NCBI GenBank assembly: GCA_913061145.1
Contig: CAJXUQ010000029.1
Coordinates: 1-36,298, forward strand
Reading direction: 5' to 3'
DNA: 36,298 nt
From: an uncultured Haliea sp.
GTDB taxonomy: Bacteria > Pseudomonadota > Gammaproteobacteria > Pseudomonadales > Halieaceae
Positions 16,044 to 26,036 of the stretch are shown here, piece by piece. The first letter of the stretch is position 1. The number at the start of each line of letters is the position of its first letter. The translations under genes and the position numbers were made by a program. The notes beneath the pieces are model-generated. The model had not been told where the DNA came from. It saw nothing but the letters and a program-made list of their open reading frames with translations, and did not search any database.

Positions 16044-17450
16044 CTAGAGCAGGTTTTCGCCCCCTTCGGGCAGACGCGAGGCCTGCGCCTGCCTTTCAAT
16101 GTCACTGTCGGTATTTTTCAGGTCGCCCTCGGCGATATGTGTTCCAACGTTGTCTGGCGCGGTGGGGGTTGAGTCGGAGGGGAAGGTGACACCTGCTTCC
16201 CCCGAAGGCTCCTGCAGGTCGACCCGCAGGCCCGCGGGGAAAGTGATCTCCCGGACCTCGCCGGGCATCGAGATCCCAGCCTGCTCAAACGCGGTTTTGA
16301 CCAGACGAATGGCGGCCGAACGGACCTTTTGCGCGTCATACGTCGCAGTGTTGACCCAATAGCTCAACCGGAGGTTCACCGTGGAAGCCGCCAGTTCGTC
16401 CACCAGCACCAGCGGTTCGGGTTCATCCAGTATGGCGGGATGCTGGCGCAACACGTCCAGTGCCGCGGTTTGTGCCGCGGCAATAGCGTCTTTGTACGCG
16501 ATGCCTACAGTGAACTCCTGTCGCGTGCGTGGGTTTGCCGTAAAGTTGACGATTTCATTTTTGTAGATGATGGCGTTGGGGATCTGCACATGGTTCCCAT
16601 CGCGGGTCATGATCAACGTGGCGCGGGTATTCACTTTTTGCACGAATCCCCGGTGGTTCTTCACCTCGATAAAGTCGCCGACGGCGAAGGGGCGCTGCAT
16701 GCTGATCAGGATGCTGGCGAGAAAGTTCTCGGCGATGTCGCGAAAGGCGAAGCCTATCGCCAGCCCCAGTAGCCCCGTGCCGCCTACCACCGTGACCGCG
16801 AGACTGGTCAGGCCGGCAATACGCAGCACGATATACAGTCCGAGTATGAACACCAGCGCGGCGCTTGCCCGGGAGAGCATGTCGCGAAGCAGGCGCGTGC
16901 GTACCCGCCTGATCAGCAGGCGGCTTGAGGCTGTCGCTGCCAGGCCCGCCAGCAGCCAGGTGAAACCGAGCAAGGCCAGTGCCAGTAGCGCCAGCGGGAG
17001 CGCGCGGAAGGTGGCTGCCGCCATGGCTTGCAGCTGCGCATACGTCGGAGACAGATCCCAGGGCGATGACGTTGCCAGGGTGATATTGTTGACCACCGCG
17101 ACCACGCCCTGCGCATTGCGTGCCAGCGTGCCGGCCCAGGCCTGATGTTCCGGTTTCTGTGCCTCGCCGGTGAGGAAGACAATGCCGTTGTCGACGCGCA
17201 CCTGCACCGACGCGAACCAACCCGTCGCCCCGAGGATCGCCCGCAGGCGGTTGGCGATGGCATCGTCCGCGGTTACGCGCTCAACGGCAATTGAGTCGGC
17301 GACTGAGAGTTCGCTGGACGTTGTCGCAGCGCGCGGCTCCCCCGGTTCCGTATCCGCAGCGCCGGCGAACGCTGCAAGCAGGCATGGCAGCAGCACAAAG
17401 AGCAGAGATGTGCGCCGTAAGTGTTGCCGTGGCAGGTTAAAACTATCCAT
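16044..17450 (-). CDS. MscS-type mechanosensitive channel with periplasmic BON domain
   Basis: A 468-residue protein. It has a signal peptide (cleavage near residue 31), a BON domain (about 62-125, ending GVVAVVNNITL), two hydrophobic helices (about 150-172 and 196-212), the pore helix GGTGLLGLAIGFAFRDIAENF (about 223-243), and the MscS beta domain starting RPFAVGDFIEVKNHRGFV (253-270). The C-terminal tail after about residue 405 is acidic and Ser/Thr/Pro rich. It should be an inner-membrane channel releasing osmolytes on hypo-osmotic shock, with the BON domain facing the periplasm. The ATG has a GAGG ribosome-binding site. It is divergent from acetoacetyl-CoA synthetase. Confidence 0.93.
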   Translation of the reverse strand: MDSFNLPRQHLRRTSLLFVLLPCLLAAFAGAADTEPGEPRAATTSSELSVADSIAVERVTADDAIANRLRAILGATGWFASVQVRVDNGIVFLTGEAQKPEHQAWAGTLARNAQGVVAVVNNITLATSSPWDLSPTYAQLQAMAAATFRALPLALLALALLGFTWLLAGLAATASSRLLIRRVRTRLLRDMLSRASAALVFILGLYIVLRIAGLTSLAVTVVGGTGLLGLAIGFAFRDIAENFLASILISMQRPFAVGDFIEVKNHRGFVQKVNTRATLIMTRDGNHVQIPNAIIYKNEIVNFTANPRTRQEFTVGIAYKDAIAAAQTAALDVLRQHPAILDEPEPLVLVDELAASTVNLRLSYWVNTATYDAQKVRSAAIRLVKTAFEQAGISMPGEVREITFPAGLRVDLQEPSGEAGVTFPSDSTPTAPDNVGTHIAEGDLKNTDSDIERQAQASRLPEGGENLL

Positions 17451-17517
17451 GAGCCTCGCACGCTTCTTTCAGGGCAGCCGGTCGGGCGGATGCAGTGTAA
17501 ACCCAATCTGGGCACAA

Positions 17518-17534
17518 GTGCAGGTGTGCTGCAC
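17518..17534. promoter_or_regulatory. Dyad GTGCAG-N5-CTGCAC upstream of acetoacetyl-CoA synthetase
   Basis: A perfect 6+6 bp inverted repeat with a 5-bp spacer in the 157-bp divergent region between mscS-like and aacS. Its end lies 73 nt before the aacS start. It could be an operator for a dimeric regulator of acetoacetate use. The regulator is not encoded nearby and I cannot name it. Confidence 0.4.
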
Positions 17535-17607
17535 AGCTGCTGTCCGTGATTGAATTCCGCGGCGTCCGGCGGCATGCTGGCTGCCGGTATCGATACAGGA
17601 TTTACGG

Positions 17608-19560
<1,953 letters not shown>

Positions 19561-19574
19561 CGTTGAACAGGGGA

Positions 19575-19587
19575 GTGCCGCTGGCAC
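19575..19587 (+). terminator. Short hairpin after aacS
   Basis: GTGCC-GCT-GGCAC forms a 5-bp stem 15 bp after the aacS stop. No T-run follows, so it is at best a weak terminator. Confidence 0.25.
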
Positions 19588-19655
19588 GCCGCTCGCGGTT
19601 GAAATTCGGTTATCATTGCGCCCCCTGATGCAGGCAGGCAGGCCGAGGCAGCGCG

Positions 19656-20702
19656 ATGGTACTTACGCAACAGACACACTACGACCGGCAGGTAGCCGGG
19701 TGGCTCATTCTCTGTGCCGCTGTGATTTTTGGCATGATCCTTCTGGGTGGCGTGACGCGTCTGACCAACTCTGGCCTGTCCATGGTCGAGTGGCGTCCGA
19801 TCATGGGCATCATACCGCCGCTCACCGACGTGGCCTGGCAGGAGGTCTTTGACAAGTATCGCCAATCACCTGAGTACCTGAAAATCAACCGCGGCATGTC
19901 GCTGGACGCCTTCAAGACCATTTTCATGTTCGAGTACCTGCACCGGGTGCTCGGCCGCCTGATTGGCATACTCTTTTTCTTTCCATTGGTCTTTTTCGCG
20001 CTCACCGGGCGGGTGCGTGCTGGGTTGATGCCGCGCCTGTGGTTATTGTTCGTGCTCGGTGGCTGCCAGGGCCTGCTGGGCTGGTACATGGTGAAGAGCG
20101 GGCTGGTCGACAACCCGCATGTCAGCCAGTATCGACTGACCGCACACCTTGGACTGGCGTTTGTGATTTACGCCCTCATGTTCTGGGTGATACTGGATGT
20201 GCTGGCGGGGCGGCGACCCGCTGCCGGACAGCCACATGCGCTGGCGCCCTGGGGCGCGGTGTTGGCAATGCTGGTGTTCCTGATGATTCTGTCCGGTGGT
20301 CTGGTGGCGGGCACCAAGGCCGGGTTTGCCTACAGCACCTGGCCGCTGATGGGTACGTCGTTTCTGCCGCCGGGTCTGTACAGTGGTGAGCCGGCCTGGC
20401 TCGACGCCTTTGAAGACATCACCACCATCCAGTTCAATCACCGCATCTTCGCCTACCTGCTGTTTGTGTTGATCCACCTGTTTGCCTGGCACCTGTGGCG
20501 CTCGGGCCTCGGCGCGCGGGCGCGGCTGGCGGCGGGTCTGCTGCTTGCGGCACTGTGGTTGCAGGTCACCCTGGGCATCAGCACCTTGCTCCTGCACGTG
20601 CCGATCAGCCTGGCGGCGGCGCACCAGGGTGGCGCTGTGGTGCTGTTGTCGGCAACGCTGTACGCGGCGCATCTGCTGCGTCGCGGCGCCCCGGCCGCCT
20701 GA
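19656..20702 (+). CDS. ctaA: Heme A synthase (CtaA/COX15)
   Basis: A 348-residue membrane protein with about eight helices in two homologous halves. Heme-ligand histidines sit where the family needs them: H96 (EYLHRVLGR), H164 (RLTAHLGLAF), H262 (QFNHRIFAY) and H323 (AAHQGGAVV). Further COX15-type motifs are GGVTRLTNSGLSMVEWRP, GWYMVKSGL and AGTKAGFAYSTWPLM. It oxidises heme O to heme A for aa3-type cytochrome oxidase. No cox or ctaB genes are in the window, so it is unlinked here or the oxidase locus lies elsewhere. The length suits the alphaproteobacterial/COX15 subtype. Confidence 0.95.
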   Translation: MVLTQQTHYDRQVAGWLILCAAVIFGMILLGGVTRLTNSGLSMVEWRPIMGIIPPLTDVAWQEVFDKYRQSPEYLKINRGMSLDAFKTIFMFEYLHRVLGRLIGILFFFPLVFFALTGRVRAGLMPRLWLLFVLGGCQGLLGWYMVKSGLVDNPHVSQYRLTAHLGLAFVIYALMFWVILDVLAGRRPAAGQPHALAPWGAVLAMLVFLMILSGGLVAGTKAGFAYSTWPLMGTSFLPPGLYSGEPAWLDAFEDITTIQFNHRIFAYLLFVLIHLFAWHLWRSGLGARARLAAGLLLAALWLQVTLGISTLLLHVPISLAAAHQGGAVVLLSATLYAAHLLRRGAPAA

Positions 20703-20708
20703 GGCGGC
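20694..20708. terminator. Hairpin with the ctaA stop codon as its loop
   Basis: GCCGCC (20694-20699), TGA (20700-20702), GGCGGC (20703-20708): a perfect 6-bp stem whose 3-base loop is the ctaA stop. It lies between two convergent genes and could act on both transcripts. No T-run follows. Confidence 0.35.
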
Positions 20709-20721
20709 GCCGACCAGGTCG

Positions 20722-20940
20722 CTACCAGAAGCGCAGGACGGTGTCGTCTTCCCGGCGCCCGGGGCGCAGCCGCCGGTCCTCGTTTTGCGGGTCGAAGCGT
20801 ACAGTGGCGCGGCGATCAGTATTACTGCGGCGGTCCAGCCTGCGCCGGTCCGGCCCCGCGTATTTCTTGTTGCCTTGCCGGTCAGCGCAAAACGCTGGCG
20901 ACAGGTCTCGCGCCTCAAACAGCGTGGGTTTGTCTGACAT
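20722..20940 (-). CDS. Small basic DRR-repeat protein, unknown function
   Basis: A 72-residue hypothetical protein with a strong ribosome-binding site (GAGGAG about 10 nt before ATG), which supports it as real. From residue 28 it carries repeated DRR units (GPDRRRLDRR, TDRRATVRF, EDRRLRPGRR) and is very rich in Arg and Asp. No signal peptide, membrane segment or known fold is seen. Similar DRR-rich short segments occur in many proteobacterial proteins, often near signalling domains, but no function follows from that. It lies divergent from the type I secretion operon and convergent to ctaA. Confidence 0.7.
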   Translation of the reverse strand: MSDKPTLFEARDLSPAFCADRQGNKKYAGPDRRRLDRRSNTDRRATVRFDPQNEDRRLRPGRREDDTVLRFW

Positions 20941-21186
20941 CCAGTAGCCTCCTCAATCCCGGGGTCCTCGGGCCTTCCGGCCCCGGTAATTGCTACAGTG
21001 TGGACTCCTGCAGTGCTTCCTGCACGGATTTGGCGCGGTCTTTCTGTGATGTTGTGACCTGCGTCACATAGCAATTCACCCCCAACTGACTTATCCTCCC
21101 ATCATTAATTACTAAAATATTCAGTAGCTTAGAAGGCATTGGTGATAATGTTTTAAAGGCTGCGAAGAAAGGGGTACGCGGAACCG
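20941..21186 (+). promoter_or_regulatory. Control region of the type I secretion operon
   Basis: 246 bp without a gene. It contains a perfect CRP/Vfr-type site (21053-21068), an AT-rich patch (about 21100-21122) that stands out in this GC-rich genome, and a possible promoter: TTCAGT at 21120-21125 and GATAAT at 21144-21149, 18 bp apart. A short open frame on the minus strand crosses the region but has no supporting features. Confidence 0.6.
21053..21068. promoter_or_regulatory. CRP/Vfr-type binding site (perfect core)
   Basis: TGTGACCTGCGTCACA fits the TGTGA-N6-TCACA consensus at all ten core positions. It ends 118 nt before the start of the secretion ATPase gene. With uniform base use, a perfect core is expected about 0.035 times in 36 kb per strand-symmetric scan. 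A second, 9/10 site lies at almost the same distance from the adhesin gene. Confidence 0.65.
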
Positions 21187-23313
21187 ATGACTGCCAGTAT
21201 TGACGACCCACTGCTACAGAGCCTGCTGGCCCTGTGTCGATATCATGGTGCCGCGTCTACCGCCGAGTCCCTGGTCGGCGGCCTGCCGCTGGATGAGGGG
21301 CGCCTCACGCCGTCCCTGGTGCAGCGCGCAGCGAGCCGTGCGGGGCTGGTCAGTCGCATTGTTGAACGCAGCGCGCGGGCGGTCGAGCCCGCGCTGCTGC
21401 CGGCGATTGTGTTGCTGCGCGACCAGCGTGCCTGCGTGTTGATGGGCTGGAGTGCCGACGGCGCTGAGGCCACGGTGATCTACCCGGACCTGAACGAGGC
21501 AGCAGTCAGCGTGCCTTCCGGGGAATTGCTGGCGGACGAAATGGGCAGTGTGATTGTCTGCCGGCCGCGTTTCCGCTTCGACCAGCGCACACCGCGCACT
21601 GGCACGTCGGAGCGCGGCCACTGGTTCTGGGATGCCATCCGCGCCAACATGCCCATCTACCGCGATGTCCTGCTGGCGGCATTCTTTATCAACGTCTTCG
21701 CGCTTGCGCTGCCCATCTTTACCATGAACGTCTATGACCGTGTGGTGCCCAACTACGCGGTGGAGACACTCTGGATGCTGGCGATCGGTGTCGTGATCAT
21801 CATGCTTGCGGATATCGTGCTGCGCACCATGCGCGGTTACTTTCTCGACCTGGCCAGTCGCCGGGTGGATGTCGAATTGTCCGGCAAGATCATGGAGCGG
21901 GTGCTCGGTTCCCGACTGGAGAACCGCGCTCTGTCCGTGGGTTCCTATGCGGTCAACCTGCGTTCCTTCGAGACGGTGCGCGATTTCATAACCTCTGCCT
22001 CGGTGACGACCCTGATCGACGTACCCTTCGCCCTGATCTTTGTCGCCGTGATCGGCTGGATCGCCTGGCCGGTGCTCATTCCCCTGCTCCTCGGGCTGCT
22101 CGTGGTCCTGGGTTACGCCCTCGCGACGCAGGGCAAGCTGCGAGAGCTGTCGGAAACCACCTACCGCGCCGGTGCCCAGCGCAACGCCACCCTGATCGAA
22201 AGCCTGGTCGGCCTGGATACCATCAAGGCGATGGGTGCCGAATCGCGCATGCAGCGCAAGTGGGAGGAGAGCACGGCTTTTCTCGCCCATGTGGGGGTGC
22301 AGCTGCGGCTGGTCTCGAATTCCACTATCAACGTGACCCTGTGGGGCAACCAGATGGTTACCCTGTTTGTGATCATCACCGGTGTCTACCTGATTTCTGC
22401 CGGGCAGCTGAGTATGGGCGGGCTCATTGCCTGCAGCATGTTGAGTGGCCGGGTGATGGCGCCTTTCGGTCAGGTTGCCGGGCTGGTCACCTCCTGGCAC
22501 AACGCCGAGATTTCCCTGAAGTCCCTGGACGAGGTGATGGCCAAGCCGATGGAGCGGGCCGAGGGCGCGCAGTTCCTGTCGCGGGAGATGTTCCAGGGCG
22601 ACATTGAATTCCGCAACGTGTCCTTCGCTTACCCCGGCGCCGAGATGGAATCGCTGAGCAATGTGTCGTTCCGCATCCGTCCCGGCGAGCACGTCGCCAT
22701 TCTGGGGCGCGTTGGCTCAGGCAAGTCGACTTTGCAGAAGCTGGCCATGGGCCTCTACCAGCCAACGGCGGGTGCGGTGATGGTCGACGGTATCGACCTG
22801 CGCCAGCTGGACCCCAGTGAGCTGCGTTCGCGTGTGGGCTATGTGCCGCAGGACGTCACCCTGTTTTTCGGGAGCTTGCGCGACAACATTGCGCTGTCCC
22901 ACCCCAACGTCAGTGACAGTGATCTGGTGCGGGCGGCGGAAATCGCCAGCCTCTCGGACTACATCAACCGTCACCCCAAGGGCTTCGACATGCAGATCAG
23001 CGAGCGGGGTGACTCGCTTTCCGGTGGGCAGCGCAAGTGCGTGGCGCTGGCGCGGGCCATGGTGCACGAGCCGCCGATTCTGTTGATGGACGAGCCGACC
23101 GGGTCCATGGACCACTCGACGGAGGTGGCGGTGAAGCAGCAGCTGTCAGCCTGCCTGAAGGGGCGGACCTGGCTGGTGGTGACGCACCGCAATTCCCTGC
23201 TGGAAATGGTGGACAGGATTCTGGTCATCGACAATGGCAAATTGGTGGCTGACGGGCCGCGGGACAGCGTGATTCAGGCCCTGCAACAGGGCAAGATAGG
23301 AGCGGCCCGATGA
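21187..23313 (+). CDS. Type I secretion ABC ATPase/permease (LapB-like)
   Basis: A 708-residue inner-membrane exporter. An N-terminal C39-like domain (1-130) begins DDPLLQSLLALCRYHG and lacks the usual catalytic Cys context, so it is a substrate-docking (CLD) version and not a peptidase. The membrane domain (about 155-440) has six helices. The ATPase has Walker A GRVGSGKST (507-515), signature LSGGQ (611-615) and Walker B ILLMDEPTGSMD (631-642). CLD-bearing exporters of this form secrete RTX/LapA-type adhesins. The partner adaptor overlaps downstream (ATGA), and a LapA-type adhesin is encoded 11 kb away. No TolC-type channel is in the window. Confidence 0.93.
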   Translation: MTASIDDPLLQSLLALCRYHGAASTAESLVGGLPLDEGRLTPSLVQRAASRAGLVSRIVERSARAVEPALLPAIVLLRDQRACVLMGWSADGAEATVIYPDLNEAAVSVPSGELLADEMGSVIVCRPRFRFDQRTPRTGTSERGHWFWDAIRANMPIYRDVLLAAFFINVFALALPIFTMNVYDRVVPNYAVETLWMLAIGVVIIMLADIVLRTMRGYFLDLASRRVDVELSGKIMERVLGSRLENRALSVGSYAVNLRSFETVRDFITSASVTTLIDVPFALIFVAVIGWIAWPVLIPLLLGLLVVLGYALATQGKLRELSETTYRAGAQRNATLIESLVGLDTIKAMGAESRMQRKWEESTAFLAHVGVQLRLVSNSTINVTLWGNQMVTLFVIITGVYLISAGQLSMGGLIACSMLSGRVMAPFGQVAGLVTSWHNAEISLKSLDEVMAKPMERAEGAQFLSREMFQGDIEFRNVSFAYPGAEMESLSNVSFRIRPGEHVAILGRVGSGKSTLQKLAMGLYQPTAGAVMVDGIDLRQLDPSELRSRVGYVPQDVTLFFGSLRDNIALSHPNVSDSDLVRAAEIASLSDYINRHPKGFDMQISERGDSLSGGQRKCVALARAMVHEPPILLMDEPTGSMDHSTEVAVKQQLSACLKGRTWLVVTHRNSLLEMVDRILVIDNGKLVADGPRDSVIQALQQGKIGAAR

Positions 23314-24719
23314 GCGAGGAGCAGGTGACGACAACCGGAGCGGTGGCCGAGGCCGCATCTGCGCGGCCGCGCCGCTACCTCGCGGACTTCGTTTTTGCGC
23401 CCTGGCTGCGCAATGCGGCGGATGCCACGGGGAACTGGGAGCAGGATGTTCACCGCGCCTATCTGGAGCAGCAGCCGTTGCGCGCGCGCAACCTGCTGTA
23501 TGTAGTGGCGGTTATTGTCATCGCACTTGTGACCTGGGCGGCCTTTGCCGAGGTCGACGAGGTGACCCGAGGCGAGGGCAAGGTCATACCCTCGCAGCAG
23601 ATCCAGGTCATGCAGTCACAGGACGGGGGGGTGGTCACCGAAATACATGCGCGGGCGGGTGACGTCGTCGAGGCGGGGCAGTTGCTGGTGCGGCTGGATC
23701 AAACCCGTTCCACCTCTAACCTGCGGGAAAACCAGGCCGAGTTTCGTGCCCTGTCCGTGCGCGCGGCGCGCCTCAGTGCCAATCTGGCGGGCACCGAATT
23801 CATACCGGAGCCCGAGTGGTCGCTGCAGGCCCCGGGTATCGTCGAGCAGGAACAGGCTCTGTATACCTCGCTGCAGGCGCAGCTGACCCTGCAGCGGCAG
23901 ATTGCCGAGGAGCAGTTGGAGCAGCGGCAGCAGGAACTGGCGGAGGTGACGGCGCGGTCACGGCAGCTGGCGCGTTCGCTGGAGCTGAGCCGCCAGGAGT
24001 TGAGCGTTACCCGTCCGATGGTCGCTTCGGGTGCGGTCTCGCAGGTGGAGATTCTTCGCCTGGAGCGCGAGGTGAATCAGCTTAGCGGCGAGTACGATCA
24101 GTCCCGCGCCCAGCTCAAGCGCATTGATTCCGCTATCGCCGAAGCGCAGCGGCGCCTGAGTGAAGTGGAAGTGGAGTTTGAGAATACGGTGCGTGAGGAG
24201 CTGACCGATACGCTCGCGCGCATCAACGGCCTGCGTGAAGCGGGAGAGGGTCTCAGTGATCGCGTGCGTCAGACCGAGGTGCGCTCGCCGGTCAAGGGCA
24301 CAGTCAACCGCCTGTACTTCAATACCATCGGCGGCGTGGTACTGCCGGGCAAGGAAGTCATTGAAATTGTCCCGCTGGACGACAGCCTGCTGGTGGAGGT
24401 GCGGATTCGTCCCAAGGATATCGCCTTCCTTGTGCCGGGGCAGGAGGCCCTGGTGAAACTGACGGCCTATGATTTCGTGGTGTATGGCGGCCTTGAGGGC
24501 GTGGTCGAACACATCGGGGCCGACACCATCATGGATGAAGAGGGCAATCCCTTTTATGAGGTGCACGTGCGCACCAAAGAGTCGGGATTCGGCGCAGACA
24601 TGCCGATCATGCCCGGCATGACGGTGCAGGTGGACGTGCTCACCGGCAAGAAAACGATCCTCGCCTACCTGATGAAACCTGTGCTGCGCGCGAAACAGTA
24701 CGCGCTGACGGAGCGCTGA
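23310..24719 (+). CDS. HlyD-family type I secretion adaptor (LapC-like)
   Basis: A 469-residue membrane-fusion protein. It has a cytoplasmic N-terminus of about 60 residues, one membrane helix (61-80), a lipoyl half-motif around VTRGEGKVIPSQQIQVMQSQDGG (85-107), a long Gln/Glu/Leu/Arg-rich coiled coil (about 185-310), the second lipoyl half with VRSPVKGTVNRLYF, and a beta-barrel ending in VQVDVLTGKKTILAYLMKPV, the usual HlyD-type C-terminus. It links the ATPase to an outer-membrane channel. The start overlaps the ATPase stop (ATGA), and its own stop overlaps the regulator start (TGATG). Confidence 0.93.
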   Translation: MSEEQVTTTGAVAEAASARPRRYLADFVFAPWLRNAADATGNWEQDVHRAYLEQQPLRARNLLYVVAVIVIALVTWAAFAEVDEVTRGEGKVIPSQQIQVMQSQDGGVVTEIHARAGDVVEAGQLLVRLDQTRSTSNLRENQAEFRALSVRAARLSANLAGTEFIPEPEWSLQAPGIVEQEQALYTSLQAQLTLQRQIAEEQLEQRQQELAEVTARSRQLARSLELSRQELSVTRPMVASGAVSQVEILRLEREVNQLSGEYDQSRAQLKRIDSAIAEAQRRLSEVEVEFENTVREELTDTLARINGLREAGEGLSDRVRQTEVRSPVKGTVNRLYFNTIGGVVLPGKEVIEIVPLDDSLLVEVRIRPKDIAFLVPGQEALVKLTAYDFVVYGGLEGVVEHIGADTIMDEEGNPFYEVHVRTKESGFGADMPIMPGMTVQVDVLTGKKTILAYLMKPVLRAKQYALTER

Positions 24720-25330
24720 TGAAACACGTGTTTGTGACGCCGGCCAACACGCTGCGGCCCCGGTGGCGCGAGGCATTTCCGGATGCGCTGGTCGTGGCAG
24801 CAGTCGAGCAACTCGCCGTAGACGCGCCGGCTGCCGAGGTGGCCTGGCTGGAGGCAAGCCTGCTGGACGCGGCGGCGCGCAACGCCGCCCTGGCCGCCGC
24901 AAGTGCCGCGGGGTATCGCGTTGTGCTGATGACGGCGACGCCCGCGGAAGCCGATGCCTTTCAGGCACTCAACGCGGGTGCGGTAGGCTATTGCCACAGT
25001 GAGTCGGCACCGGAGCAGCTGCGCGAGGTCGGCCTGGTGGTGGCCCACGGAGGTCTGTGGATGCCCCCCGAACTGGTGCAGCGCCTGATGGCCCTGTCCC
25101 TGCGGGTACAGCCGCAAAGCACGGGTCCAGGGCCGGACCTGGGTGCGCTCACGCCACGGGAGCGGGATGTGGCGCTGCAGGTGGCGCAGGGCGCGAGTAA
25201 CCGGGAAATCGCCGCGTCGCTGGCAATCACTGAGCGCACGGTCAAGGCGCACTTGTCGGCGGTGTTCGAGAAACTCGGCGCCAGGGACCGGGTGCAGCTG
25301 GCGCTGATGATGAGCCAGGGTGCGTTTTGA
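24719..25330 (+). CDS. LuxR/NarL-type regulator with degenerate receiver
   Basis: A 203-residue protein. Residues 1-115 follow a response-regulator receiver pattern, but the phospho-acceptor position carries Glu (VAWLEASL, E45) and the conserved lysine region reads GYCHSESAPEQL. Phosphorylation in the usual way is therefore unlikely. Residues 143-195 are a clear LuxR-type helix-turn-helix (LTPRERDVALQVAQGASNRE and TERTVKAHLSAVFEKLG). It is translationally coupled to the secretion adaptor (TGATG) and lies 121 bp before fimT. It probably regulates the secretion/adhesin genes or the pilus operon (inference from position). Confidence 0.88.
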   Translation: MKHVFVTPANTLRPRWREAFPDALVVAAVEQLAVDAPAAEVAWLEASLLDAAARNAALAAASAAGYRVVLMTATPAEADAFQALNAGAVGYCHSESAPEQLREVGLVVAHGGLWMPPELVQRLMALSLRVQPQSTGPGPDLGALTPRERDVALQVAQGASNREIAASLAITERTVKAHLSAVFEKLGARDRVQLALMMSQGAF

Positions 25331-25436
25331 TCGCAGGCGATTGAGCCATCCGTCACCGTTTATTGCCGCTGGTCAGAGCCTGCTGGTATTGCACATCCGC
25401 ATCGGGATACTGAAACCTGATGTAATTGCCGGTATC

Positions 25437-25441
25437 AGGAG
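25437..25441 (+). promoter_or_regulatory. Ribosome-binding site deciding the fimT start
   Basis: AGGAG lies 10 nt before GTG at 25452. This GTG gives a 14-residue prepilin leader of normal size. In-frame starts further upstream give a leader of about 58 residues that overlaps the regulator gene. Confidence 0.6.
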
Positions 25442-25451
25442 CAGTCACGGC

Positions 25452-26036
25452 GTGAGTAGAGTGACCACAGTGTTCAAGCACCCATCGGGGGGGTTCAGCC
25501 TCATCGAGATGATGGTCGTGCTGGTGATTCTGGCAATATCCCTGTTGCTGGCCGGCCCCGCCTTTACTGATCTCATCCGCGACAATCGCCTTGTATCCAG
25601 CGTCTACAGCGTTCGTGCCACCCTCAATCTTGCTCGATCTGAGGCGCTCGCGCGTCGCGATCGTGTGGTGGTATGCCCCAGTAACGTCACGGGCACGGGC
25701 TGCGTCGACAGCAGCAACTGGAGTGCCGGCTACATTGCGCTCATGGGCAGTGATGTGAGCGCCGCTGTCGATGCAGCCAATCCGGGGGGCACGCGGATTC
25801 ACTGGGAGAATGAGACCAACCCCGCTGTCACGGTCAGTTTTGTTCCCAAGCTGGTGGTGTTCGATACCATCGGCTCTGCGCTGGGCAGCGCGGGAACCTT
25901 TGTGTTTTGTGATGAACGCGGCGCGAGCAAGGCTCGGGGATTGGTTCTGACCAACGCCGGGACGGTTGCCGCCAGCGTCGATAGCGACGCCAATGGCATA
26001 GTTGAAGACGGAGCGGGTAACGATGTTTCTTGCTAG
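25452..26036 (+). CDS. fimT: FimT/FimU-type minor pilin (GspH family)
   Basis: A 194-residue type IV prepilin. The leader ends at Gly14, followed by FSLIEMMVVLVILAISLLL with Glu at +5, the PilD cleavage and methylation pattern. The C-terminal GspH/FimT signature is visible as VVVCPSNVTGTGC...NWSAGYIAL. It belongs to the minor-pilin priming complex at the pilus tip. It is the first gene of a fimT-pilV-pilW-pilX-pilY1-pilE operon with overlapping junctions. Its 3' end overlaps pilV by 14 bp. In Pseudomonas the equivalent gene is called fimU. Confidence 0.9.
   Translation: MSRVTTVFKHPSGGFSLIEMMVVLVILAISLLLAGPAFTDLIRDNRLVSSVYSVRATLNLARSEALARRDRVVVCPSNVTGTGCVDSSNWSAGYIALMGSDVSAAVDAANPGGTRIHWENETNPAVTVSFVPKLVVFDTIGSALGSAGTFVFCDERGASKARGLVLTNAGTVAASVDSDANGIVEDGAGNDVSC

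Noticed and set aside
20993-21211. 72-codon frame on the minus strand in the secretion control region
   Set aside because: It has no ribosome-binding site or recognisable feature, and it crosses the CRP-type site, the AT-rich promoter patch and the start of the ATPase gene.
21187-21576. Active C39 peptidase at the N-terminus of the exporter
   Set aside because: A Cys is present (C17), but the surrounding DCG-type catalytic motif is not. The region matches the non-catalytic C39-like docking form, and LapA-type substrates have no double-glycine leader.
21214-22692. 492-codon open frame on the minus strand
   Set aside because: It is antisense to the secretion ATPase, with no motif and the shadow-frame composition.
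25331-25451. Possible sigma-54 promoter before fimT (GG...GC spacing)
   Set aside because: The GG and GC elements are 9 or 12 bases apart instead of 10, and flanking bases do not fit the -24/-12 consensus.
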